A DNA stretch of 64,000 nucleotides from Purshia tridentata (Eukaryota; Streptophyta; Magnoliopsida; Rosales; Rosaceae): assembly GCA_003254885.1 (NCBI GenBank), contig QANT01003443.1, positions 1 to 64,000 on the forward strand. The letters are read 5' to 3'. The notes under the pieces are model-generated. The model ran no database searches. It saw nothing but the letters and a program-made list of their open reading frames with translations, and had not been told where the DNA came from. Shown here piece after piece: positions 1 through 11,771 of this stretch. The first letter of the stretch is position 1; each line of letters opens with the position of its first letter. The position numbers were made by a program, and so were the translations under genes.

Positions 1-183
1 CGTCATGCTGTATACTCTATGATCCAGTACCTTGAACGGAATCATCTCGAAGAGACCGCCCGAACGTAATATATATATATTTTTGGTTTAATTTTCTAAA
101 ATTCAAATATCATAGACAACAGTTATTTACATACGAGAAATAATTGTTAACGGTTAACTGTTAACCGTTAACGTACGTAAGTT

Positions 184-221
<38 letters not shown>

Positions 222-1438
222 ACTCCATGTTAATAATTGACAATTATTAACATGTATGTAGACGACTGTGATTATCTTTGTCGTTGAATGCAATTTTTAG
301 CAATTAATATTTATATATATATAGGCGATGTACCTTAATATTATTTGTCTAATACTAAATACATTAATTATATATGTAGGTTGGAGCGGGAGTCGGGCTT
401 TTTTTTCAATATGGCGTATTTTGAGGAATGCTTCATCCACGGAGCCTTTGATGAAGCTCTAGATTATGTTAACGGCTTCACGACCGTCCATGAAAACGTG
501 CACTCAACCAATGTCATTTATGAGATTCGCTGGCATAAGTTTTTGGAGGCCCTTGACGAGTAACTAACACCTCAAACCATCTCTAACTTTATTATCATTA
601 TTTTTTGAAGGAAAATATACTCGGGTGTTCTTAGTTTTAAAGATCTCTTTATTTTCAATACTAACATGTATCAAAGTATTAACACATATTATAGGTTTAT
701 TAATCCACATCAGAGATTGAAAATGAAAAGGTTTTCAAAATTGAGGATCAAGTATTTCCCATTTTGAATGAGAACAATATTTTTAAATATTCTTTATATA
801 TCCTTGTTTTAGTCGAAGATTGTGATTGAGCGTTCGAATGCTGATGCCGCACATTTTATATATTGACGTGCAGGAATAATCTTGACAGAGCACGGACCAT
901 TCTCGAGGAGGAATTGAGGACTTTCGAGCAGTACAATGGTATCATGTCCCAGGCTGTGGAGCTCCTAAACCTGGGCAATAATTTCCGGTATAAATAATAT
1001 GATCTTGATTAATTTCAATAATTAGGATTGAGTCACTGAGTCACTTTCCACTTTTTAATAATTTCTTTAACAAATTAACTTTTGGTTTTATATATGTGGT
1101 TTTGAAATGTATGTATGTATGTATATAGATTGCATCATATGTATCGGCGTTATGGAGATCCAGTGGTAGCTCGGGCATCAACAATGCCGGCACTGAGGAG
1201 GTCTTTAGAGAGAAACCCGAATTTGTTCGGGAAGATTTATCAATACCCAATCGAGAGAGCCAATGCTGGCCCTGGTGGTGGCGACGTGGTGGTGGCTCTA
1301 CCAGCTCAACTAGCTCCACCGCCACATCCGCCAGCTCCGGCTAGAGCTCCAGCACCTCATAGTCCTTCAGAAATTGTAACGGGAGGTGAGACTTGGATGT
1401 TTGTTCCTTGCCCTCATGGGGGGGTTGTATTTAGGAGG

Positions 1439-1477
<39 letters not shown>

Positions 1478-1552
1478 AACAATGACGAGGAGGACGACAG
1501 TGCTACTGATCCTGAGGAGGAAAACAACCAAGACGATAGCAGCAACAACTAA
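1..1552 (+). CDS. Truncated TOPLESS-like LisH/CTLH protein, 5' end outside the window
   Basis: Four coding exons read in one frame: 1-65 (partial), 380-559, 874-987 and 1129-1552, all with GT-AG borders. The first reads as the end of a LisH helix pair (Y-S-M-I-Q-Y-L-E-R). The second has the CTLH core (ERESGFFFNMAYFEE). The third and the start of the fourth match the CRA part of the TOPLESS N-terminal domain. Exons 2 and 3 have exactly the lengths (180 and 114 nt) of the matching exons in the full-length gene at 4022. After about residue 45 of the last exon, homology stops. A Pro/Ala-rich stretch follows, then about 15 Asn encoded by an AAC repeat (1440-1482), then an Asp/Glu-rich end and a stop. 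There is no WD40 part. In TOPLESS proteins this N-terminal region tetramerises and binds EAR motifs, so a role as a competitor or regulator is inferred. The start codon should lie just left of the window. Confidence 0.75.
187..218. repeat. (TA)n microsatellite
   Basis: An almost pure TA dinucleotide run inside the first intron of the truncated TOPLESS-like gene. Shorter TA runs lie at about 69-80 and 311-322 in the same intron. Confidence 0.85.
1440..1482 (+). repeat. AAC trinucleotide repeat coding for poly-Asn
   Basis: About fourteen AAC/AAT codons in a row inside the last exon of the truncated TOPLESS-like gene. They produce an Asn tract directly before an acidic C-terminus. Such a repeat is prone to length change. 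Confidence 0.9.
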
Positions 1553-3180
1553 ATATTTGGTGTTTTCTATTTAGATATAGGGCATTTTCGTGTCTTTGTT
1601 TTTTATGTTTTTTTTTCATTTCAAGCTATGAATCTTGTGAGAACTTTATTTATTTCAAGCTTCTTAATTTGTCATTTTTCTTAATGGTAGATCTAATATA
1701 TAATATCAAAACCATAAATAGAGGCAATCCAGCCATGGTTCTTCTATTATTTTTCAGAACAATCTATATATTATAAATAAATTAACCGCATTTAAGTATA
1801 TCATACAACAAATGTGGATATTAGACCATAAAAGTTCATTTATAGCACTCGAAAAATACTATCAAAGCAATTTTATTGCGTTATCCAAAACACTATCACA
1901 ACCGATGCAATAATAGATAGGTTAATGAAAACGTTTTTGAAACGCTATAAAAGACTTTTTATAAACTAGTGACTTTAGTGTCTACATTTGATGTAAATAT
2001 GTAGATATGCAAAAAATCTTCAATACGAAATTAACTACAAATGTGTGAATATACAAAAATTACACTGAGTGTTCGAATGACAGTGCCTCAGCTTGTCGGG
2101 GCTGTATTTTATAAATTGTTTTCAATGAAAGGCTCTACATGCCAAATTAATGCCAAAATATGAAAACCTGAGTAGGATATATAGACTTATATGGTTACAC
2201 TTGAATAGGTTGCCAAATAAAGATATTGCATACATAGCCAAATACATTGCACCATATCTCAAATCATGAACTTGCAAAATATAACTTATAACTCTATAAG
2301 TCACAAAGTACAAGAATTTCATATAAACAAGACACTTACTTAGATATATAGTCATTTTGTTAGGGAAGTCCCCACCAAATTAACCTCCTACTTTGTAGAG
2401 AAGAGGGCTGAACCTAAAGGAAGTAAAACTTAATCAATCAGGAAGGGTTCTAAAACAAACACACAAAAATCTATAAAAATCAAGTAGATAATTCAATCCC
2501 ATTTTATTAGTACTTAACAAAATGGTTCATCTGTCTATACAAAAGTTTCAAGGTTGAGAAAATTCAGACCAAAACTAAAAGCTATTGAAGTCTATATTAT
2601 GCATAGGCACAAAAAAAAAATTAAATTAAGAAAAAAGTTGAACAATATTAAAGAAAATTTTGCTTGTACTCCGACAAAATTTGTTTCCTTCATAATTATA
2701 AAATAAAAAGAAATAGAGAATTTAGATTGGCATATTCCTTTTTATAATTATAGAATTAAAAATTTTGCTTGTACTCCGACAAAATTTGTTTCCATCATAA
2801 TTATAAAATAAAAAGAAATAGAGAATTTAGATTGGCATATTCCTTTCTATAATTATAGAATTAAATTTTGAAACTTTTTATTTTTGTAAAGTTTCGAAAT
2901 ATTATCAAATCAAAATTATTGAAATTTTATAAAAATTTTAATTGTTTTAAAACAAAAAAAAAACAAATTATTTCAGAAATCTCAAAATAATACAAGTATA
3001 CAATAATACAACCAAGATTTTAAAAATAAACCAAAAAGAGTGTAAATTACTCCATTAGGTAAATGACAACAAAAAAACGTGTAAATTTCTCCCCATTAGG
3101 AAAATTACAAAACAAAAACGTGAAAATTTCGTCTGGCGCCTCTCTTCTCGCGCCAAGCGGGACCCACAATTTTGGGTAGT
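1553..3180. other. Intergenic, AT-rich, with a foldback and a tandem duplication
   Basis: No coding signal was found. A short foldback-like stretch at about 1828-1962 begins near TTTATAGCACTCGAAAAATA and ends with a loose reverse complement of it (…GAAACGCTATAAAAG), which suggests an old MITE. A 105-bp direct duplication lies at 2655-2864. The rest is A/T-rich sequence with homopolymers. Confidence 0.6.
2655..2864. repeat. 105-bp direct tandem duplication
   Basis: Two adjacent copies (about 2655-2759 and 2760-2864) contain the same run TTTTGCTTGTACTCCGACAA and the same end TTAGATTGGCATATTCCTTT. Only a few mismatches separate them, so the duplication looks recent. It lies between the two TOPLESS-like genes. 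Confidence 0.9.
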
Positions 3181-3490
3181 CTGTGCTCCGTACCATATTT
3201 ATATAAGCCGGTGTCCTTATCAAAAAAGTCCTTATCAGTATTAGTCTGACAACGTATCTCATCGTACTTATTCGCCATCTATGTTTTTCTTGCGTTTCTC
3301 GCACTCCTTTATAATAATAATATATTAATTTTGGAGTGTTAAGAGGAAAAAAGTGGGACTGTGGGAGTGCCCACAATGAATTTCTTTATGTTGGCCGTTC
3401 ATACATAGGCATATACTATAAATCTCAGTAAAGTACAGCTAAAATTAGAGATAGAAAATCACATTTATATCTGTGCTCTTGAGCTTTGAG
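3130..3490 (+). promoter_or_regulatory. Probable promoter and 5'UTR exon of the TOPLESS-related gene
   Basis: Two TATA-like sites are visible, TATTTATATAAG at 3196-3207 and ACTATAAATC near 3415-3424. Either would place the transcription start some 30 bp further on. A short GC-rich block at 3130-3170 contains GGCGCGAGAA on the minus strand, which resembles an E2F site (TTSSCGC) but is not proof of one. A good splice donor (GAG|GTGAGC at 3490/3491) and an acceptor at 3993 imply a 5'UTR intron before the ATG at 4022. The sites are seen; their use is inferred. Confidence 0.45.
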
Positions 3491-4021
3491 GTGAGCTTTA
3501 AAAAGTCTTTGCTTTTCGTATTTTTTAATTATATTTTCATCAAAAGCTTTGCTTTAATTCTCAGCTTTTACAATCTTATTTTCTGATGTTGAAGGCGACA
3601 TCTATTTTTTTTTTTCTCATTTGAGTTTATGATATCCATAACACTATGTTTGGTTGATGAGAAAACGGAGGAAAGAAATCAAGAATTCTTTGCAACCCAG
3701 ATAAAAAACACTAGTTCTTTGTTTGGTTTGTCATAAGTTAATTGGGTTTTGAACTTTTGACTCTAAACCCTTTATCGTTTTTGGGATAATCTCTCATGGG
3801 TGGCAGGGCTCTTGTTTAAATTAGTGAAGAATGAAATTATATTGTGTGAAGAATGAAATTATATTGTTTTTTTCTTTTATCTGAAAATTAAATAGTTCAG
3901 GTTATACTTTTGAGTCTGGTATGTGTAATATTTTAATTTACTATTATTATTTAATAATTACTGAATCCATCTGATGGTACTTGAAGATTTCAGGCACTAC
4001 TGAGTACTGAGAGCATCTGGG

Positions 4022-7000
4022 ATGTCTTATCTCAGAAAAGAGCTTGTTTTCTTAATCTTACAGTTTTTTGATGATGAAGGTTATAAAGAAGCTGCCCACA
4101 TGTAAGTTTCTCTATCTCTATTTAATAATAGGCATAAACACATGAACACACATATGATTGTTTATCATTGTCGATGACAATTATTTTTGCAATTGATGTA
4201 TAGGCTTGAGCGTGAAAGTGGATTTTACTTTGACATGAATTATTTTGAGGACATGGTTCTCAGTGGGAAATGGGATGAGGCAGAGAGGTACCTCTCTGGT
4301 TTCACAAATGTCGATGACAATAAGTACTCGACCAAGATCTATTTTGAACTCCGGAAGCAACATTTCCTTGAGGCACTTGACAAGTAATAATTTTTTTAAA
4401 CCTTTTTATCATCTATGCATAAACATTTTCTAGAAAATATCAAGTTCTGAAGCATCGATATTGGTTTATTATTGACAGCAATTGCCGTGCCAAGGCTTTA
4501 GATATTCTCATGAAGGATCTGAAAGTTTTTGCCAAAGGTAATGAGGAGCTGTTCAAAGAAATGACTAAACTTCTGGCATTTGACAATATAAGGTATGACT
4601 TCGTAAATTGTGACTAGCATTTTCCAAATGAGCTTCATCACATTAGTATGAGTTCAACAGGGAACATGAAGCACTCTCTATGTATGGAGATACAATGTCT
4701 GCCAGGAAGAATAGGATACAACAAATCAAGGAAATAATTGAGGCAAATCCACTTTTTCGTGGCAAACTGAAATATCCTAGAATCAAAAATCAGAGATTAT
4801 GCAGTCTCATTAACCAAAGGTAATATACTTCTTAATTTTTTCCCTTTCTATTTATGTATGTGAGAGTGAGAGAACTATAAGATTTAGTCACTTTCTGGTT
4901 TATTTGTCATTGGGAATGAGACTGACTTATGTGTTTAATTTGACAGCTTGAATTGGCAGCATATGCTTTGTGAATATCCAAATCCAAATCCCGCCATTCA
5001 AACCCTTTTCATTGATCATATTTGTGAACCGCTGGACAGTTTCTCATTGTCTCAACCAACTGAGATCAATTTGCAAGTAAGATATGTTCCAGAGACCTGA
5101 ATTTTATTTCCGTAAACTTTCATCCTCAATAACCAATTGATCCTGCTCAGTGTTCAGACATGCTGATTTTTTAAATTTAGTTTAGTCATTTTGGATTCTC
5201 CTATGATTGTTCTAACCTTTTGTGTTTAGCCTTTGCAAGCCACATCATATCCATTTCCAACATCTTCTGCGGAGTCAAGTCCCTCTACCTTAACACAATC
5301 TGCTCTTTGCTCTGGAGCATTACCTCTTAATGTTGCAAAGAACCCAGGTATTGTATTAAGTCTTCCAATAATATTACTGGTACGCATTGCAGAGTTGCTA
5401 TTATTAACTTTTGATTAAATTTTTATGGCTACAGCTATTGACTATTCTGATGATTTATCCAAACAAATACCCTTCGGGACTTTGGATGAGGTAATCTGGA
5501 TCAAATATCTGTGCAACATCACATTATAGAAAATGTGTTTTTTTACCTTGGTTTTCATTCATTTGTTTAGGCATCATCAACCGTCACTGATCCTGGCCAA
5601 GGTCACATCTCTGAACTTGCCATACCCAATGATTTTCCCAATACTGTTGCCCTTACATTGAATGAGGCGTTATCTCCAACAAGCATGGATTTTCATCCCA
5701 TTTGGCAGACTTTTCTTTTAGGTTAACTTATGCTCTTTATGGTTTTCCCCCATTGTTTTTAGATACTCTGCCTTTTTAGGGTGGTCATGTGAGGCAACTA
5801 TTTGTGATAGTTTACTCATGAATCCTGCTAATGTGATTCTTCAGTTGGAACTTGTGTTGGGGACATAGGAGTGTGGGATGTTAGTTCTGGGGAAAATTGC
5901 TTTCTAGAAATTTTGGAGTTTGGGATCTTGGAGCATGCTCGATGGCCTTAAAGGTGTGTTTGTTTCTGGATTATGTCTCTTCCAGCTTTATTGACATGAT
6001 TCGACAATTTAACCAATGTCATTTATGTTCAGGAAGCTCTGGTCAAAGGTTCAAATGTCTCTGTTAATCGTGTCATATGGAGTCCTGATGGTTGTTCGTT
6101 TGGTAAGAATGTTGTGTGTCTGATTTTTATTTTTTTAGTTCATATTCACTACTGTTATGCTCTTCATTTGAACAGGGGTTGCATATTCAAAACACATTGT
6201 GCAATTATATAAGTATTGTGGAGGCAGCGACATTCATCAACAACTGGAGGTATGCTATGAAAAAGAAAAAAAAAAATTATCAAACTGCAATCTTTGAGTA
6301 TATTTTAAATCTAACACTGCAACTTTTTCACATGTAGATTGATGCTCACTTGGGTGGTGTCAATGATTTAGCATTCTCTTCTCCTCATGGTCAACTTTTG
6401 GTCATAACATGCGGTGATGACAAGACTGTCAAGGTTGGTTTATTACACAAGATAATAGAATTTTAACTTGTGGTTATGCTGACAACATGTTTATTAATGT
6501 ATGTTTAAGGTGTGGGATGTGGTTAGTGGTAACATATGGTTTACTTTTGACGGTCATGAGGCTCCTGTTTATTCTGTCTGTCCTCATGCCATAAAAAATG
6601 TCCATGTAAGAGCCACTTTGGATACTATCACTCTGATTCTCATGATGTACGACTTTTCTATCATTTGAAGTACATTTTTGTTTCCTGCATATATTATGTA
6701 ACTCTTTTTCATGCTTCATGCCTCAGTTAATCTTTTCAACAACAGTGGATGGTAAGATCAAAGCATGGTTATATGACAATTTAGGAGCCAGAGTTGATTT
6801 TGATGCTCCTGGTCTTGGGTGCACCAAAATGGCTTATAGTGCTGATGATCAAAGGTTCAACTTACATGGCCTGCACTGCAATTTCCATCTTTTGTTTCCT
6901 TATTGATATCTTTAGGGTGAATAGTAATGCTAGCTTTCATTGAGATCTCTGTAGGCTTTTTTCATGTGGGACCAATAAAGGAGGGCAATCATTTCTTGTT

Positions 7001-9835
7001 GAATGGAACGACCATGAAGGTACTTTCAAAAGAATTTACCAAGGACTTGGAAAAAACCCATTGTCTGTTGTGCAATTTGATACAACCAAGAACCAGTTTT
7101 TGGCTGCCGGTGATGACCATATGATTAAATTTTGGGATATGGACAATATCAAGCTTTTGACAACTACTGATGCTGATGGAGGATTACCAGTAAGTTTGCT
7201 TCTTCTTTTTTTTTTTTTCTATTTTAATCCTAAAAATATCAATGTCTATGAAGGTCTTGGTTCAGTAGGCTTTTAAGGTTCCAACTAGTATTTCAAATGT
7301 CATTGAATTGACATAAAAGAGCAATCTAAGTCATTTATTTCCTTTTTTATTGATACATAGGCAAATCCACATATTTGCTTCAACAAAGACGGGACATTAT
7401 TAGCTGTTTTTGCGAATGAAAACAGAATCAAGATATTGGCCACTGACTGTGGTCTTCGTTTGTTGCAAAAGTCTGAGAATGATTCTACTGATGCCTCTGG
7501 AGTTGAGTTTGAAACTTCAGGGAAGGTCAGCGTCTTAAAGATCTTTGGTGTTTGTTATTGAATAATTTTCGCATAATGCATTTAATGTCATGCGGCCTGT
7601 TATTAGTGCAAGTTCAATTGGTGCTAATGCTGGAGTTTCTGATGTTGTCCTCATGGTTGGACTTGGAGCAATATTTTACATTTATGCTTTATATTTTATT
7701 CTTAATTCTTATGATGCATATCTTCATACTTTGTTAAGAATTTTTTGAAAATCTCTCTCTCTCTATACATCACCTTAAAATTAAAGGTAGGCCTTATGTT
7801 CATGAGTGGTATGTAGATTAGTGACTACTTCTCTAGGACCATGAAGAAAATAAACTTATTTTCTGTAGAATGGAGACTCAAGTTATGTGGAAGAAGTGCA
7901 ATCCAAAATAACTGGAGAAGCCAGTAACAGAGAAAAGACTCGGGTGCTCTTGGCAATTAACAGACCTTCTCAATGTCATTCCTTGAAGCTGGAGGCTCAT
8001 GTGAAAAGAAACCAGGTGTGGATTTTTCTTTTCTTTCCCACTTTTATTTTTGTTTTGAACCTGTTATGGCTTTGTTTCTATTTTGGTTCTTTTGTCCGTC
8101 TACCAAGCTTTACATGTTTTCTTGATGAACCATGCCTCTTGTTTGGTAATGTTATAGTGTATACTTTAGCAGATTGCTTCTTCCAAGATAATAACTGAAA
8201 ATACTGACGCTTTTATACTGTTTAAATTTTATGTGAAGTTGATGAAATTGATATCAGACATCTGTAATTGTACAAGAGGTTTATAATTATAATTCTGTCT
8301 GAATGTACTCTATTTCCAAACAAAAACAAAAACAAAAATCTTTGGGCATTAAGTTTCATATATGAGTATTAAAATGTTTCAGTAGCTTCTCATTAGCTTT
8401 GTCTCTGAAAATGCAGATATCAAGGCTGATTTATACAAATGCAGGTGATGGCATTTTGGCATTAGCATCAGATGCCATTCATCTACTCTGGAAATGGCCA
8501 CAAAATGACCTTAATTCTGGTGGAAAGGTAAAGAATGATATGCTTAATAGTTCTTTCCACCGAAATTGAACTTGGAACAATAGTTGGTCATGTGATTCTG
8601 ATGATATTTAATGTATACAACTACCAAGGTTCACCCTCCTTTATGGCAACCAAGAAGTGGCATACAGGTGATGAGCAATGACCTTACCAACATCAACCCT
8701 GAAGAGGCTGTGCCTTGCTTTGCTTTGTCCAACAATGATTCATATCTCATGTCAGCATCAGGAGGGATGATCTCCCTTTTTAACATGATAACATATAAGG
8801 TAAACCCAAGACAAATGATATCAAATTTATCTAGTGGTGAATCAACATAACCATTTCATGGGGAATGGGTGGTTAATAATCCATAAATGATTTGTGATTA
8901 CCTATTCCCATCGATTGTTTATTTTCCTCAAATTATTTTGTGAATTTTCCGTACTAATCTCCTATATCCATAATAGTTCTTTTATATGCTGCAAAATGCT
9001 TTCATCAAATTTTTTTTTTTTCAGCCAAAACATCCCGAATCTTGTTTGTCATTATGCTTAGGTTCTATTTGCAAATGTTTTAGGATCTAACTCATTGTGT
9101 TCTTAAAACTTTGTTGCATGAAAACGCAGACAATGGTGAAAGTGATGCCTCCACCACCTGCAGCAACATGTCTCGCTTTCCACCCTCAAGACAACAATAT
9201 AGTAGCTATTGGCACGGAAAATTCCACAATTGTCATATATAATGTCCGTTCAAACAAGGTACTTGGTTTATTCTTGTGAAAACAAAGAGTGATGCTGTTG
9301 TGAGGCAATCCCAGAAAGTTGTCATTGCCTTCATTTTGCAGTTTACAAGTAAGCTTGAGGGTCACAACGAAGTAGTCACTGGCCTTGCTTTCTCTAACAC
9401 CCTGAATGTACTTGTTTCTTCTGGTGCTGATGCTCAGGTCAGTGTGATATTTGGTGGCATGCATATTCGAAACCACAACTACTTTCAGCTATGGCTTGTA
9501 TTCTCAATTTCATTGCACCACTCTTTCTTTCTTGGCTCCTTGGTTTTGTAATGCTGTAGACTTCTTTAGCGTTTTAGATTTAAGAAGGCTTTTGTGAGAA
9601 CTTAATAGCTAATGGTGACTTGTGTAACAATGTCATTTTTCTTGCTTCAGATTTTTGTTTGGAATGCTGAAGGGTGGGAAAAACAGAGAAGTAAATTGTT
9701 GCAGATTCCAGATGGGCAGAAGCGGAGAGCGTTGTCAAATACCCACGTCCAGTTTCACCAGGATCAGCTGCACTTTCTTGCCATACACAAGACCCACCTT
9801 GCAGTCTATGAGGTCAAAGAATTAGGATGTGTAAA

Positions 9836-9881
<46 letters not shown>

Positions 9882-10625
9882 GAGCAGGTCTTGCTTGTGA
9901 ACAGATGATTAAGTCTTCTTCTCTTCTGTTTTGTGTTTCCAGTGGTTTGCAGGTTCTTCTACACCAATTTCCCATGCAACATTCTCATGTGATAGCCAGA
10001 TGGTATATGCCAGCTTTGTAAATGGAAGTATAGGCATATTTGATGCTTCAGTCCTTGAATTACATTGCCAAATAAATCCATCTGCTTACATTCCTGCTGA
10101 TATAAGGTATTATATCCCTTCCCTTCATTAAACTGGTACCTACTGTGGAGGTTCCTCAGCTCACCATGCATCTCTAAAAGACTTGTTGATTAATCATGTA
10201 CATTGATCTGTGCAATGCCCTCAAAGTTTTTACGGGAAATATTATCTTGGACTATCTATCAATTTGGACTCTTGTTTTAATGCATGTGATTAAATTCACA
10301 GTTCAACAATATAACATGTCAGATATCTCACAAGAGAATATTTCTCAGATCTAGCATTTCTATTTATGCCTCATAATTTTAATTTGGGTTTTCGGTCACT
10401 AGTTGCAGTCGGACTGTGTACCCAGTTGTTATTGCTGCACATCCACAAAAACCAACCCAGTTTGCTGTTGGACTCTCTAATGGAGAGGTCTGTGTCCTTG
10501 AGCCTGGGGAACCTGATGGAGGTAAATGGGGGATGTTGCCGTTGGATGACAAAAAGTTGAAGAGCAGCGAGCCTGTGAAATATGAGGGCATCTTCAAGCT
10601 TGAAAAATGCTCATGGCGGAATTAA
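4022..10625 (+). CDS. TOPLESS/TOPLESS-related co-repressor, with a single-base frame break
   Basis: Plant Groucho/Tup1-type co-repressor of the nucleus that links EAR-motif repressors (auxin, jasmonate and other pathways) to histone deacetylases. Exons seen: 4022-4101, 4204-4383, 4479-4592, 4661-4819, 4947-5076, 5230-5347, 5435-5490, 5571-5721, 5845-5953, 6033-6102, 6176-6249, 6338-6433, 6510-6605, 6727-6854, 6955-7189, 7361-7525, 7869-8015, 8417-8527, 8629-8799, 9130-9258, 9342-9437, 9651-9839, 9943-10106, 10409-10625. Order: LisH (MSYLRKELVFLILQFF), CTLH (ERESGFYFDMNYFED), CRA, Pro/Ser linker, two WD40 propellers (for example GDDKTVKVWD and FHPQDNNIVAIG). About 1,061 residues are implied, near the usual 1,130. 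All junction phases agree except in exon 9: an A4 run at 5893-5896 appears one base short, so the frame hits TAA at 5949-5951 after 364 codons. Draft error or young pseudogene; everything downstream is intact. The C-terminus is shorter than in TOPLESS. Confidence 0.85.
9840..9882 (+). repeat. (CT)n(CA)n microsatellite at a splice donor
   Basis: The intron after the TOPLESS-related exon ending at 9839 begins with GT and runs at once into a compound CT then CA repeat. The donor is therefore followed by TCTCTC rather than the usual AAGT. Confidence 0.85.
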
Positions 10626-11771
10626 TAGACCATGTAGGCCTCTAGTTACATAATAAGCCAATAAGGTGTGATCTACAGATAATGTATGCTATGGAGTTCA
10701 GGGCGCATTTGGGCCTGCAAGTGGTATAAATCTAACAAAAATATGTCCTAGCAAAGAAATTCAAGAGTTTATATCGAAGTTACGGATGTTAATTGAAAAT
10801 GATCAATCATTATTTCTTTGAAGTTTCAACTTTCAAGTTTTATTTCTTCAATCAGACCACATTAATGAGCCATTAACGTTCAAACTTGAAAGAGAGGTTT
10901 CGGGAATCAACAATGCTACACTTACCACATTTTTATATCATCTTATATGGCAATCTACATGGCATTTATACATTGGACATTAAAAAAAAAACCCTAAAAA
11001 TAAAAAAATACCTTGCCAGCGCAATAATGACACGTAAGATGGTACAACATGATATAAAAATAGAGTAAGAATAGCATTATTGTTCAAGAATTGATACATC
11101 ACCTATGCTCCACTAATGTGATCTCTTTCGGATTATTGTTTTCAAAAAGTATTATATTATTTGTTCTTTAAATACTAAATTGAATTAAAGATTTTAAAAA
11201 CAATTATTCTAGGATAACACATTTTGAACGATGCTTTCCATCCCATCCGCCTCTCATAAAATCATGTTCTTTTTTGTCTTTTCATTTCAAATAATTAAAA
11301 AAAATTAAATCATACATAAAATGAAATGACATAGAAAGATATGTCTGTAAGATGGGAATGGAGCCCAGCAGTTTTCTTTGAATATGGATATGGATAGTAG
11401 GTAATCAAATTGACAAGATCAACAGGGGATTAACCTTCAAGCCAAATAATCTTTGATCATTTCAACATTGTCATTTTTTAGCCCAGACTCACCAATTCTC
11501 TCTAACAAAACACTCTAGCCAAGCAAAAAAGAAAAGGGTCGAGATGATCTATAAGCCCTATCCCTGGTTTGTAGTTTGGGCTTGAGTAGGATGGAACCTT
11601 CGGGAGAATTGAAGAAAACTCAATGCAACTAAATATAAGAATTCCAACATCATGATCCATTATTAGTTTCAATCTACAAGCAGGGGAACCCTATGATGGT
11701 TCATGAAATGCATATGTTACAGTCAAATTGATGAAACTTAATCACTGAATTTCTTGTTGGAGAGTAAAACT
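10626..11771. other. Convergent intergenic region
   Basis: This lies between the 3' ends of the TOPLESS-related gene (+) and the MEMO gene (-). It holds the two 3'UTRs and a MITE-like element at 10908-11082. No further gene is seen. Confidence 0.6.
10908..11082. mobile_element. MITE-like element, about 175 bp
   Basis: The ends are an imperfect inverted repeat of about 45-55 bp. The left end reads CAACAATGCTACACTTACCA, and the reverse complement of the right end reads CAATAATGCTATTCTTACTC; both continue into ATTTTTATATCAT. The element is short, has no ORF, and a clean target-site duplication is not obvious. The structure suggests a non-autonomous DNA transposon of undetermined superfamily. 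Confidence 0.7.

Noticed and set aside
4479-10625. Treating the TOPLESS-related locus as a decayed pseudogene
   Set aside because: All recognised junctions keep phase and only one single-base break is seen, so it is reported as a gene with a possible sequencing error.
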